A stretch of 15,633 bases of DNA, taken from CAZJNX01 sp964547415. Its GTDB lineage: Bacteria; Pseudomonadota; Alphaproteobacteria; Rhizobiales; Amorphaceae. How positions within the stretch are numbered: position 1 is the first letter of the stretch; each line of letters opens with the position of its first letter. The position numbers and the translations under genes were made by a program. The stretch is from contig CAZJNX010000112.1 in the NCBI GenBank assembly GCA_964547415.1, positions 1 to 15,633 of the forward strand, read 5' to 3'. Below, piece by piece: positions 6,900-13,656 of the stretch. The notes under the pieces are model-generated. The model was not told where the DNA came from and ran no database searches. It was given only the letters and a program-made list of their open reading frames with translations.

Positions 6900-7808
6900 A
6901 TGAAGCACCTGCGCCAGCTGCGCTTCGTGGAGGAAATCGCCCGCGCCTCCTCGATCCGGAAGGCGGCCGAGACGCTCAACATCGCGCCCTCCGCGCTCAA
7001 CCGGCGCCTCAAGGACCTCGAGGACGAGCTCGGCACGCCCATCTTCGAGCGGCTGCCGCGGGGGGTGCGCCTCAACGCGGCGGGCGAGCTCTTCGTGCGC
7101 CACGTGCGCGCCCAGCTCGCCGACTTCGACCGGCTGCGCGCCCAGATCCACGACCTGTCGGGGATGCGGCGGGGCCACGTGACGATCGCCTGCAGCCAGG
7201 CCTCCGCCACCGGCCTCGTGATGGACGAGATCGCCCGCTACCGGGCGACCTTTCCCCTCGTCACCTTCGCGGTCCGGGTCGCCGACCACGCGAGCGCCCT
7301 GCGTGCGCTCGAGGCCTTCGAGGTGGACCTCCTCCTCACCCTCTCCCGCCAGCCCGCGCCCGCCCTCGCGCCCCTCGTGGTGGTGGACGAGCGGCTGACG
7401 GCGGTGGTCGCGGCCGGTCACCCCCTCGCCGCGCGCCGGACGCTGCGCCTGCGCGAGTGCCTCGACCACCCCCTCGCCCTCCCCGACCGGGGCTTCGCGG
7501 GCCGCCTCGTCCTCGATGCCGCCCTCGCGCGCCTGCGCCGCACGGTGGAGCCCGCCTTCGAGACCAACTCGTTCGAGCTCCTCCTCGCCTTCGTCCGGGG
7601 CGGGGACGCGGTCACCTTCCAGTTCGCCGTCGGCACCCGCCCCCTCGCCCGCGACCCGGCGTTCGCGGTGCGCCCCATCGACCCGCGGGACGTGGCGCCC
7701 GTCGCCCTCGTCCTCGGCCAGCTCGCCGGCCGGACCGTGCCCGTGGCAGCCGCCAAGTTCGCCGAGCAGCTCGCCCGGCGCCTCCACGGCGAGCCGGCGA
7801 CCCCGTGA
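6900..7808 (+). CDS. LysR-family transcriptional regulator
   Basis: This 302-residue regulator has the LysR winged helix-turn-helix at about 3-62: SSIRKAAETLNIAPSALNRR, then LEDELGTPIFERLPRGVRLN. An effector-binding domain of the usual periplasmic-binding-protein fold follows from about residue 85. The ATG at 6900 puts the helix-turn-helix at its normal distance from the N-terminus; an in-frame ATG at 6873 would add nine residues. Neither has a textbook ribosome site. The gene diverges from the SDR-amidohydrolase-ABC operon and sits 149 nt upstream of the TRAP genes on the same strand. By the usual habit of the family it would control the divergent operon, and perhaps the TRAP operon, in response to a pathway compound. 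Confidence 0.93.
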   Translation: MKHLRQLRFVEEIARASSIRKAAETLNIAPSALNRRLKDLEDELGTPIFERLPRGVRLNAAGELFVRHVRAQLADFDRLRAQIHDLSGMRRGHVTIACSQASATGLVMDEIARYRATFPLVTFAVRVADHASALRALEAFEVDLLLTLSRQPAPALAPLVVVDERLTAVVAAGHPLAARRTLRLRECLDHPLALPDRGFAGRLVLDAALARLRRTVEPAFETNSFELLLAFVRGGDAVTFQFAVGTRPLARDPAFAVRPIDPRDVAPVALVLGQLAGRTVPVAAAKFAEQLARRLHGEPATP

Positions 7809-7817
7809 AGCGTGCGC

Positions 7818-7842
7818 GTTTCGGCACCGCTCGGCACGAAAC
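7818..7842. promoter_or_regulatory. 25-nt palindrome, candidate operator of the TRAP operon
   Basis: GTTTCG (7818-7823) and CGAAAC (7837-7842) are perfect inverted arms. Inside, TCGGCAC is repeated exactly ten bases apart (7821-7827, 7831-7837), one helical turn. It starts ten nt past the LysR stop and lies 116 nt before the dctP ATG, followed at once by TTGGCA (7843-7848), a possible -35. No good -10 is seen at standard spacing; CATAGG at 7871-7876 is 22 nt away. Confidence 0.4.
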
Positions 7843-7957
7843 TTGGCAACAGACAGCACCGCACCCCGGCCATAGGGTCGCCGCGAGGGGCCGGAGGGCA
7901 CGCTGCTGCGTCCCCGGCGCCTTCCACGTCGACCGAAAAAGGCAGAGGGGCTCAGCC

Positions 7958-8941
7958 ATGACCATCCACCGCGGATCCGCGCTCGCGGCCGCCGTCGCCG
8001 CCGGCTTCCTCGCAGGCGGCGTCGGGACCGCCGACGCCGAGACGACCATCCGCCTCGCCCACACGCTGAACCCGACCGACGCGCGGCACCTGGCGGCGGA
8101 GCGTTTCGGCGAGATCCTGGCGGACAAGAGCGGCGGCGAGATCACCGTCGAGGTCTACCCGTCCTCCCAGCTCGGCAAGCAGACCGAGATCTTCGAGGGC
8201 ATGAACCTCGGCACGGTGGAGATGAACATCGCCGGCTCCACCCACCTCGCCAACCTGGTGCCGACCTTCGGCGTGTTCGACCTGCCGTACCTCGCCCCCG
8301 ACGTCGACAGCTTCATGGCGCTCGTGGACGGGGAGATCGGCGAGGAGCTCCTCAGCATGCTGCCCGCGGTCGGGATCCGCGGCCTCGCCTTCTCCGAGGT
8401 CGGCTTCCGCCACCTCTACACCACCGCGCCGATCGAGAGCTTCGACGACGTCTCGGGCAAGAAGATGCGCGTGCCCGGCAACCCGGTCTACCGCGCGACC
8501 CTCGGCGCGTTCGGCGCGGACCCGACGCCGATGGCCCTCGGCGAGGTCTTCACGGCCATGCAGCAGGGCGCCATCGACGGGGCGGAGAACCTCGTCTCGT
8601 TCTATCGCAACTCCGGCCACTGGGAGGTCGCGGACAACCTCGCCATGACCTACCACGCCGCCCTCCCGTCCGTCTGGATGATCTCCGAGAGCTTCTGGCA
8701 GGACCTCGATCCCGAGACCCAGGCCATGATCGCCGAGGCCGCCAGCGAGGCCGCCATGTACGAGCGGGCGCTGTCGGCGGAGCTGCGCGACACCGCGCTC
8801 GCCGAGCTGCCCGAGGTCGGCGTCACCATCACCGAGCCCGACCTCGCCCCGTTCCGCGAGGCCGCCGCGTCGGTGTGGGACGAGCACCGCGAGCGGATCG
8901 GCCCCGAGCTCATCGAGCGGATCGAGACGAGCCTTCAGTGA
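7958..8941 (+). CDS. dctP: TRAP transporter substrate-binding protein, DctP family
   Basis: This 327-residue periplasmic receptor delivers its ligand to the DctQM membrane proteins. The signal peptide has a basic start, a hydrophobic core at about 7-22 and a probable cut after Ala27 (ADA/ET). The mature start (TTIRLAHTLNPTDARHLAAERF) and YPSSQLGKQTEIFEGMNLGTV follow the DctP pattern. Arg171 in GKKMRVPGNP is the conserved arginine that usually salt-bridges the ligand carboxylate, and IDGAEN (206-211) is the other family block. The ATG is preceded by GAGGGG about eight nt upstream; the reading frame runs open far upstream but overlaps the LysR gene. TRAP receptors mostly bind organic acids, so a carboxylate ligand is likely. 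Its identity is unknown. The symbol denotes the family role. Confidence 0.95.
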   Translation: MTIHRGSALAAAVAAGFLAGGVGTADAETTIRLAHTLNPTDARHLAAERFGEILADKSGGEITVEVYPSSQLGKQTEIFEGMNLGTVEMNIAGSTHLANLVPTFGVFDLPYLAPDVDSFMALVDGEIGEELLSMLPAVGIRGLAFSEVGFRHLYTTAPIESFDDVSGKKMRVPGNPVYRATLGAFGADPTPMALGEVFTAMQQGAIDGAENLVSFYRNSGHWEVADNLAMTYHAALPSVWMISESFWQDLDPETQAMIAEAASEAAMYERALSAELRDTALAELPEVGVTITEPDLAPFREAAASVWDEHRERIGPELIERIETSLQ

Positions 8942-8960
8942 CGACGGGCTCGCCTGCGCG

Positions 8961-9500
8961 ATGACGGATCGGGCCGGGACGCCGGCACGCCCGGGCGTCC
9001 GCGACCGGCTGGTCGCGGGCGCCGAGGCGCTCGACGCCCGCCTCGGCCGCGCCGAGGCGGTGCTCGGCGTCTGCCTCCTCCTCGCCCTCGTCGCGGTGAT
9101 GTCCGTGCAGGTGGCGAGCCGGCAGATCCCGGCCCTCTCCGCCCCCTGGAGCGAGGAGGCGGCCCGCTTCCTGTTCGCCTGGCTCGCCTTCACCGGAACG
9201 GCGCTCGCCGTGCAGCGGTCCGCCCACATCGCCATCACGGCCGCCGTCGACCGGCTCGGCGCGGGAACGCGGCGGGGCATCGAGGTGGTCGTGCGCCTCC
9301 TCGTGATGGTCTTCGCCGCGCTGATGGTCTGGTACGGAGTGCGCCTGTGCCTCTCGACCGCCCTCGTCAGCACGGTGATGCGCATTCCCATGTGGGTGCC
9401 CTACGCCGCGATCCCCCTGTCGGGCGCCCTCGTCCTCGTCCACGCGGCGGTCGGGATCGTCAAGGTCGTCGCCGGGCCGAGCGGGAGCGGCGCGCGATGA
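8961..9500 (+). CDS. dctQ: TRAP transporter small permease, DctQ family
   Basis: This 179-residue protein has four hydrophobic segments at about 33-50, 68-86, 109-128 and 140-168. The DctQ hallmark WSEEAARFLFAWLAFTGTAL lies at 63-82, with the following SAHIAI. It partners the large permease in the inner membrane. The ATG lies 19 nt after the dctP stop with no clear Shine-Dalgarno, and the stop overlaps the dctM start (ATGA), so the three genes form one operon. The N-terminal 30 residues are polar and cytoplasmic, a little longer than in many DctQ proteins. Confidence 0.93.
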   Translation: MTDRAGTPARPGVRDRLVAGAEALDARLGRAEAVLGVCLLLALVAVMSVQVASRQIPALSAPWSEEAARFLFAWLAFTGTALAVQRSAHIAITAAVDRLGAGTRRGIEVVVRLLVMVFAALMVWYGVRLCLSTALVSTVMRIPMWVPYAAIPLSGALVLVHAAVGIVKVVAGPSGSGAR

Positions 9501-10783
9501 CCGTCGTCGGCGGCATGGTGGCGGGGCTCCTCGTCCTCCTCGTCCTGTCGGTCCCGGTCGCCTTCGCGGTCGGGGTGTCGGCCGTCGCCGCCCTCGCCGC
9601 CATGGGGATCGACTGGCAGGTGGTGCCCGGCCGCCTCTACAACGGCGTCGACAGCTTCACCCTCCTCGCCATCCCCATGTACGTCGTCGCGGGCGGGCTG
9701 ATGGTGAAGGTGGGGATCGCCGACAAGCTGATCGGCCTCGCCCTCGTCCTCGTCGGCCACCGCCGCGGCGGGCTCGGCAACACCGCCGTCGTCTCCGAGC
9801 TCATGTTCTCCGGCATCTCCGGCTCCACGAGCGCGGACACCGCCGCCCTCGGCTCGGTCCTGATCCCGTCCATGCACCGTCACGGCTACACGCGGGAGGA
9901 CGCCACCGCCATCGTCGCGGGGGCGTGCGCCATGGGGATCCTGGTGCCGCCGTCCATGTCCATGATCGTGTTCGGCGGCCTCACCGGAACGTCCGTCTCG
10001 GCCCTGTTCGCGGCGGGGCTCCTGCCCGCCCTCGTGGTCGCGGCGGTGGTGATGCTGCGCGTGCGCTGGCACGCCGTGGGCGCCGCCATCCCGCTGCGGG
10101 AGCCGCCCGCCCCGGGGGAGGTGCGCCGGGCGACCCTCGAGGCGATCCCGGGCCTCGTCCTCCCCCTCCTCGTGTTCGGCGGCATCTTCTCGGGCACCTT
10201 CACCGCGACGGAGGCGGGCGTCGTCGCCGTCCTCTACGCCCTCGGCCTGGGCTTTCTATACTATCGCAGCCTCACCTTCGCCGACTGCTACAAGGTGCTC
10301 GAGGCGGCGGTCGTCACCTGCGGCGTGGTCCTCCTGATGATGACGATCTCGGGCATCTTCTCCTGGGTCCTCACCGTCAACCAGGTCCCGCGCGAACTCG
10401 TGGCGCTGATGGGCTCGGTGGAGCTCACCCAGTTCGCGTTCCTCCTGTGCATCATTGTGGTGTTCGTGCTCCTCGGCATGATCATGGATGAGCTCGCCAT
10501 CATGGTGATGCTCATTCCCATCGTGATGCCGCTGGCGAGCGCGCTCGGGGTGAACCCGGTCCACCTCGGCGTCATCGTGATCGGCTGCATCGGCATCGGG
10601 CTGTTCTCGCCGCCCGTCGCCTCCGCGCTCCTCGTCGCCTGCTCAGTCGGCGGCGTCCGGATGGAGAAGGTGGCGCGGCCCCTCGCCCCGTACCTCCTCG
10701 TCATCCTCGCCATGGTCGTCCTCCTCGCGGCCCTTCCCGCCGTCACCCTGTTCGTGCCCCGCCTCCTCGGGCTCGCGAACTGA
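9497..10783 (+). CDS. dctM: TRAP transporter large permease, DctM family
   Basis: This 428-residue, multi-spanning inner-membrane protein uses the sodium gradient to move the ligand handed over by the receptor. Family blocks include GISGSTSADTAALG (about 111-124), GILVPPSM (about 149-156), the GTFTATEAG motif in the second half and GMIMDELAIMVMLIPI near 330. The length is typical of DctM. The start ATG shares four bases with the dctQ stop. Reading further upstream would run across dctQ in the wrong frame, so 9497 is well supported. It ends the TRAP operon; a small hairpin follows five nt after the stop. Confidence 0.95.
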   Translation: MTVVGGMVAGLLVLLVLSVPVAFAVGVSAVAALAAMGIDWQVVPGRLYNGVDSFTLLAIPMYVVAGGLMVKVGIADKLIGLALVLVGHRRGGLGNTAVVSELMFSGISGSTSADTAALGSVLIPSMHRHGYTREDATAIVAGACAMGILVPPSMSMIVFGGLTGTSVSALFAAGLLPALVVAAVVMLRVRWHAVGAAIPLREPPAPGEVRRATLEAIPGLVLPLLVFGGIFSGTFTATEAGVVAVLYALGLGFLYYRSLTFADCYKVLEAAVVTCGVVLLMMTISGIFSWVLTVNQVPRELVALMGSVELTQFAFLLCIIVVFVLLGMIMDELAIMVMLIPIVMPLASALGVNPVHLGVIVIGCIGIGLFSPPVASALLVACSVGGVRMEKVARPLAPYLLVILAMVVLLAALPAVTLFVPRLLGLAN

Positions 10784-10787
10784 CCGG

Positions 10788-10810
10788 GCGCCTCGCGGCA
10801 CGAGGATCGC
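10788..10810 (+). terminator. candidate hairpin after the TRAP operon
   Basis: CCTCG (10791-10795) and CGAGG (10801-10805) form a 5-bp stem with a 5-nt loop. It extends by GCG/CGC (10788-10790 with 10808-10810) across a two-base bulge. It begins five nt after the dctM stop. No T-run follows, so this is a weak terminator call. Confidence 0.3.
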
Positions 10811-10877
10811 GCCTCTGCCCGGCAGACACGGGACGGCGGGAGCGGTAAGGAGCCGGAAGCGGGAAACACGCCGCAGC

Positions 10878-10904
10878 GTGCCGTCCGCGCCCCGGACGCG
10901 GCAC
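10878..10904. promoter_or_regulatory. imperfect palindrome upstream of the tandem winged-helix gene
   Basis: GTGCCG-TCC and GGACG-CGGCAC pair over nine bases with a two-base bulge (10878-10886 with 10894-10904). It lies 49 nt before the start of the putative regulator gene and 95 nt after dctM. This is the usual place for an autoregulatory operator; a terminator without a T-run is the alternative. Confidence 0.3.
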
Positions 10905-10952
10905 GACCGCCGGTCCGGGGCCGAGGGATCAGCCGGCGAGGGGGGAGCGGCG

Positions 10953-11984
10953 ATGGGGGTTCTGGTGCGCGCGGACGGGCGGAACGGGGCGGGGCCCGCG
11001 CTGTCCGCGGACGAGAGGGACGAAGGCGACGGGGACGGGATCGCGGCCATCCGCCGTCACCCGGCTTTCGAGCCGGCGGTGGAGACGCTGTTCCGCACGG
11101 TCACGCGCCACCAGGCCGAGAGCGGCACGCGCCGCTTCGTCCTGGGCGACCGGGCGCGCCGTCTCGCGTTCTGGACGGCGATGGCCCTCGACGCGGAGCG
11201 GCGTGACGGGAGCGGCCCCGGCCTCAGGGTGAACCGCTTCTGCGACGCCCTGGCGGCGAGCGGCGACATGAGCCGGGGGCGCGCGCGGGCGATCTTCCTC
11301 GTGATGAAGCACTACGGCTTCATCGAGCCGCTGGAACCGGCGCGGCGGGGGAAACCGCAGCTTTGCATGCCTTCCGAGCGGATGCTGACGCTGGCGCGGG
11401 AGCGGCTGACGGCCGCCGTCACCGCCGCGGCGGCCGTCTCGCGAGCGGGCGCGCTGGCCCTCGACCGGCTCGAGGATCCGCTCTTCCTGACCCGCTTCTT
11501 CCGCGCCGCCCGTCATCCGATCGCGGACGGGCCGCGGCCGCTCGAGCGCTCGCCCTTTCTCGGCCGCCTCGTCGGGCGCGACGCGGGCGAGTACGTCCTC
11601 ATGCACCTCCACCTCGCCCACCGCGAGGCGAGCCCCGCGGAGCGGGCGTCGGGCCTGCCGGTGACCGCGGGCGAGATGGCCGCGCGCTACCACGTCTCCC
11701 GCACGCACGTGTCCACGCTCCTCAAGCGCGCCGCCGAGGAGGGGCTGCTCGAGAAGCGCGGCAAGGACCGCCTCGTCGTCCTGCCAGCCTTCGAGGGCGC
11801 GGTTCACGACGCGCTCGCCTCGACCCTCGCCATGATCGTCGCCATGCTCGCGATCGCCCTCGAGGCGCCGCCCGACGGGCACGCGGCAGCCGTCCCCCCT
11901 CTCCGCGCGGCGCCCGCGTGCCCACCGGACCGGCGGAGCGAGGACGGCGGCGGGAGCGGCTCGCGCAGCCCCGCTCGCCGGTGA
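10953..11984 (+). CDS. putative DNA-binding protein with two winged-helix segments; family not recognised
   Basis: I do not recognise this 343-residue protein as a named family. Residues about 210-280 read as a MarR/Crp-like winged helix: VTAGEMAARYHVSRTHVSTL (recognition helix), then LLKRAAEEGLLEKRG and the wing RLVVLP. Residues about 66-140 look like a second, degenerate copy (DMSRGRARAIFLVMKHYGFI, then a basic wing RRGKPQLCMP). A hydrophobic stretch at 287-305 (ALASTLAMIVAMLAIALEA) is followed by a Pro/Gly/Ser/Arg-rich tail that looks disordered. The ATG at 10953 has GGGGGAG five nt upstream; a GTG at 10878 would add 25 low-complexity residues. It stands alone between the TRAP operon and the phosphatase gene, so its target is unknown; autoregulation or control of a neighbour is a guess. 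Confidence 0.75.
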   Translation: MGVLVRADGRNGAGPALSADERDEGDGDGIAAIRRHPAFEPAVETLFRTVTRHQAESGTRRFVLGDRARRLAFWTAMALDAERRDGSGPGLRVNRFCDALAASGDMSRGRARAIFLVMKHYGFIEPLEPARRGKPQLCMPSERMLTLARERLTAAVTAAAAVSRAGALALDRLEDPLFLTRFFRAARHPIADGPRPLERSPFLGRLVGRDAGEYVLMHLHLAHREASPAERASGLPVTAGEMAARYHVSRTHVSTLLKRAAEEGLLEKRGKDRLVVLPAFEGAVHDALASTLAMIVAMLAIALEAPPDGHAAAVPPLRAAPACPPDRRSEDGGGSGSRSPARR

Positions 11985-11999
11985 TACAAGGCGGGGCAA

Positions 12000-12023
12000 G
12001 GGGCGCGGGACGACGCGCGCCCC
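12000..12023 (+). terminator. candidate hairpin after the putative regulator gene
   Basis: GGGGCGCG (12000-12007) and CGCGCCCC (12016-12023) form a perfect 8-bp stem with an 8-nt loop, 15 nt after the stop codon. No T-run follows. The rest of the 162-nt gap before the phosphatase gene shows no clear promoter. Confidence 0.35.
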
Positions 12024-12146
12024 CGCCGGCCCCTTCCCGCGCGCCGACGACGGGCGGGGCGGTTCGCCGGACGGTCACCCGGACGGTCGAGGCCCTTGCC
12101 GTCGGCGGGGCCGTCCCCTTCCCGCGCCGAACATGGTGAAACCGCC

Positions 12147-12764
12147 TTGACCCATCTCATCCTCACCCGCCACGGGACGGTCGCGGGCATCGACCCGCCC
12201 CGCTTCCGGGGCCGCCAGGAGCTCGATCTCGACGCCCGCGGCCACGCGGAGGCGGCCGCGCTCGCCCGCCGCATCGCCTCGGCCTTCTCGCCCGCGGTGG
12301 TCTACGCAAGCCCCATGAAGCGGGCTCAAGACACGGCGCAGCCCGTCGCCGAGGCCTGTGGCGTGCCGCTCGAGACCCTCCCCGCGCTCCAGGACATCGA
12401 CTACGGCCGCTGGCAGGGGATGACCCACGAGGCCGTCGAGGCGGCCGAGCCCGCACTCTTCGCCCTCTGGCACGATCGGCCCCACCTCGTCCGCTTCCCG
12501 GACGGGGAATCGCTCCAGGATCTCCTCGCCCGGACCGCGGACGCCCTGCGCCACATCCTTGGCAGGCACGGGGCGGACGAGAGCGTCGTCCTCGTCGGCC
12601 ACGACAGCGTCAATCGCGCCCTTCTCATGCAGCTCCTCGAACAGCCCCTGTCGGCCTACTGGCGGATCGCCCAGTCCCCCTCAGCCCTGAGCGAGATCCG
12701 CCTCGACCTCGCCCGCCCGCGCATCCTGAGACTGAACGACACGAGCCACCTCGACGCCCTCTAG
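12147..12764 (+). CDS. histidine phosphatase (phosphoglycerate mutase-like) family protein
   Basis: This 205-residue protein belongs to the branch-2H phosphatases that use a phosphohistidine intermediate. Arg8-His9-Gly10 (RHGT, usually RHGE) gives the nucleophile, SPMKRAQDTA (55-64) gives the second arginine (Arg59), LQDIDYGRWQG (81-91) is the conserved acid block with Asp83 where Glu is usual, and His152 in VLVGHDSVNRALL is the second histidine. The start is taken as TTG at 12147, because the family begins two to eight residues before RHG and GGTGA lies seven nt upstream; another TTG at 12096 would add 17 unconserved residues. Relatives include cobalamin-pathway, sugar-phosphate and broad-specificity phosphatases. 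Neighbours do not point to one. Housekeeping and local roles are equally possible. Confidence 0.88.
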   Translation: MTHLILTRHGTVAGIDPPRFRGRQELDLDARGHAEAAALARRIASAFSPAVVYASPMKRAQDTAQPVAEACGVPLETLPALQDIDYGRWQGMTHEAVEAAEPALFALWHDRPHLVRFPDGESLQDLLARTADALRHILGRHGADESVVLVGHDSVNRALLMQLLEQPLSAYWRIAQSPSALSEIRLDLARPRILRLNDTSHLDAL

Positions 12765-12778
12765 CGCCGGCCGCGCCG

Positions 12779-12799
12779 GTCCCGCCGGCGGGCGGGGAC
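12779..12799 (+). terminator. candidate hairpin after the phosphatase gene
   Basis: GTCCCGCC (12779-12786) pairs with GGCGGGGAC (12791-12799) over eight bases with one bulge and a 4-nt loop, 14 nt after the stop. There is no T-run; CTTATC follows. Confidence 0.35.
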
Positions 12800-12816
12800 G
12801 CCTTATCGCGCCTCCT

Positions 12817-12840
12817 CGCCCGTCCGCCCGTCCGCCCGTC
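12817..12840. repeat. three tandem copies of the octamer CGCCCGTC
   Basis: The octamer CGCCCGTC is repeated exactly three times without spacers, 25 nt upstream of a TTGACA hexamer and 84 nt before the HAD gene. The eight-base period is not one helical turn, so a cooperative operator is less likely than a simple repeat. Copy number might vary between strains. Confidence 0.6.
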
Positions 12841-12865
12841 GCGTCCCGGCAGGGCCGCGCGCGAA

Positions 12866-12895
12866 TTGACAAGCTTCCTCGCCGCCCGCCACCTT
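12866..12895 (+). promoter_or_regulatory. possible promoter of the HAD/CoA-transferase/thioesterase operon
   Basis: A perfect TTGACA (12866-12871) stands out in very GC-rich DNA, in a short AT-richer patch, 53 nt upstream of the HAD start. At 18-nt spacing the -10 position reads CACCTT (12890-12895), a poor match to TATAAT. The -35 is good and the -10 weak, so the promoter may need an activator. Confidence 0.4.
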
Positions 12896-12924
12896 CGCGG
12901 GCATCGAACGGGAGGAGAGCGACC

Positions 12925-13656
12925 ATGCCCTGGCCCATCGGAACCGCGGACCCGGGAGAGGTTCGCGGGACGGTCGAGGTCCTGACCTTCGACCTTTACG
13001 GGACCGTCGTCGACATGCAGGGCGGGCTCGTGGAGAAGGCCGCGCCCTTCCTCGCCGCCAAGGGGTGGGACGGCTCGGCGAACCGTTTCGTGACCTGGTG
13101 GCGGCGCACCCACTTCGAGAACTCGATGATCGACGCCCTCCTCCACCGCGCCCACACCCCCTACCGGGAGATCGGCCGCCGCGCGGTGAAGCTGACCCTC
13201 GAGCGGGCGGGCATCGACCACACCGAGGAGGAGGTGGCCGACCTCGTCGCCCACATCCCGAAGCTGAAGCCCTTCCCGGAGGTGCCGCCCGCCCTCGAGC
13301 GGCTCGCGACCCGCTACCGCCTCGCCATCCTGTCGAACGGCGATCCGGACCTCCTCGAGGCGGCGAAGCCGCACGTGGGCTTCCCGTTCGAGGCGTGGAT
13401 CTCCATCGCTGCGTCCAACTCCTTCAAGCCCCACGCCCAGAGCTACATCCGCGCCGCGGAGATCCTCGGCGTCCCGACGGGCCGCGTCATGCACGTCGCC
13501 AACCACGCCTTCGACTGCACGGGCGCGAAGGGCCAGGGGATGCGCGCGGCCTTCGTCAACCGGCGCGGCCGCCCCTACGAGGACCTGCCGGCCCACCTGA
13601 TGCCCGACCTCGTGACGGCCGACATGCCCGCCCTCGCCGAGCTCCTCGTGCCGTGA
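12925..13656 (+). CDS. HAD hydrolase, L-2-haloacid dehalogenase (type II) family
   Basis: This 243-residue protein resembles haloacid dehalogenases, which replace a halogen alpha to a carboxylate with hydroxyl through an aspartyl ester. The nucleophile Asp23 sits in FDLYGT (22-27). Compared from memory with Pseudomonas L-DEX, the substrate arginine (Arg60 in WWRR), Ser137 (LSNGDP), Lys168 (SFKPH), Tyr174 and Asp197 (HAFDCTG) are kept. The positions equal to L-DEX Ser175 and Asn177 are Ala192 and His194. The ATG has GGAGGAG just upstream, and the stop overlaps the CoA-transferase start by four bases (GTGA), so the genes are coupled. The altered pocket means dehalogenation should not be assumed; another 2-substituted acid or a phosphate ester is possible. 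Confidence 0.88.
   Translation: MPWPIGTADPGEVRGTVEVLTFDLYGTVVDMQGGLVEKAAPFLAAKGWDGSANRFVTWWRRTHFENSMIDALLHRAHTPYREIGRRAVKLTLERAGIDHTEEEVADLVAHIPKLKPFPEVPPALERLATRYRLAILSNGDPDLLEAAKPHVGFPFEAWISIAASNSFKPHAQSYIRAAEILGVPTGRVMHVANHAFDCTGAKGQGMRAAFVNRRGRPYEDLPAHLMPDLVTADMPALAELLVP

Noticed and set aside
7843..7857. Possible sigma-54 promoter (TTGGCA...GC) before dctP
   Set aside because: The GG and GC doublets are separated by nine bases where the sigma-54 consensus needs ten, and no sigma-54 activator is encoded nearby.
12096..12146. Earlier TTG start for the histidine phosphatase
   Set aside because: The added 17 residues are unconserved, and family members start just before the RHG motif.
12817..12840. 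Octamer array as a CRISPR
   Set aside because: Repeats are eight bases with no spacers and there are no cas genes.
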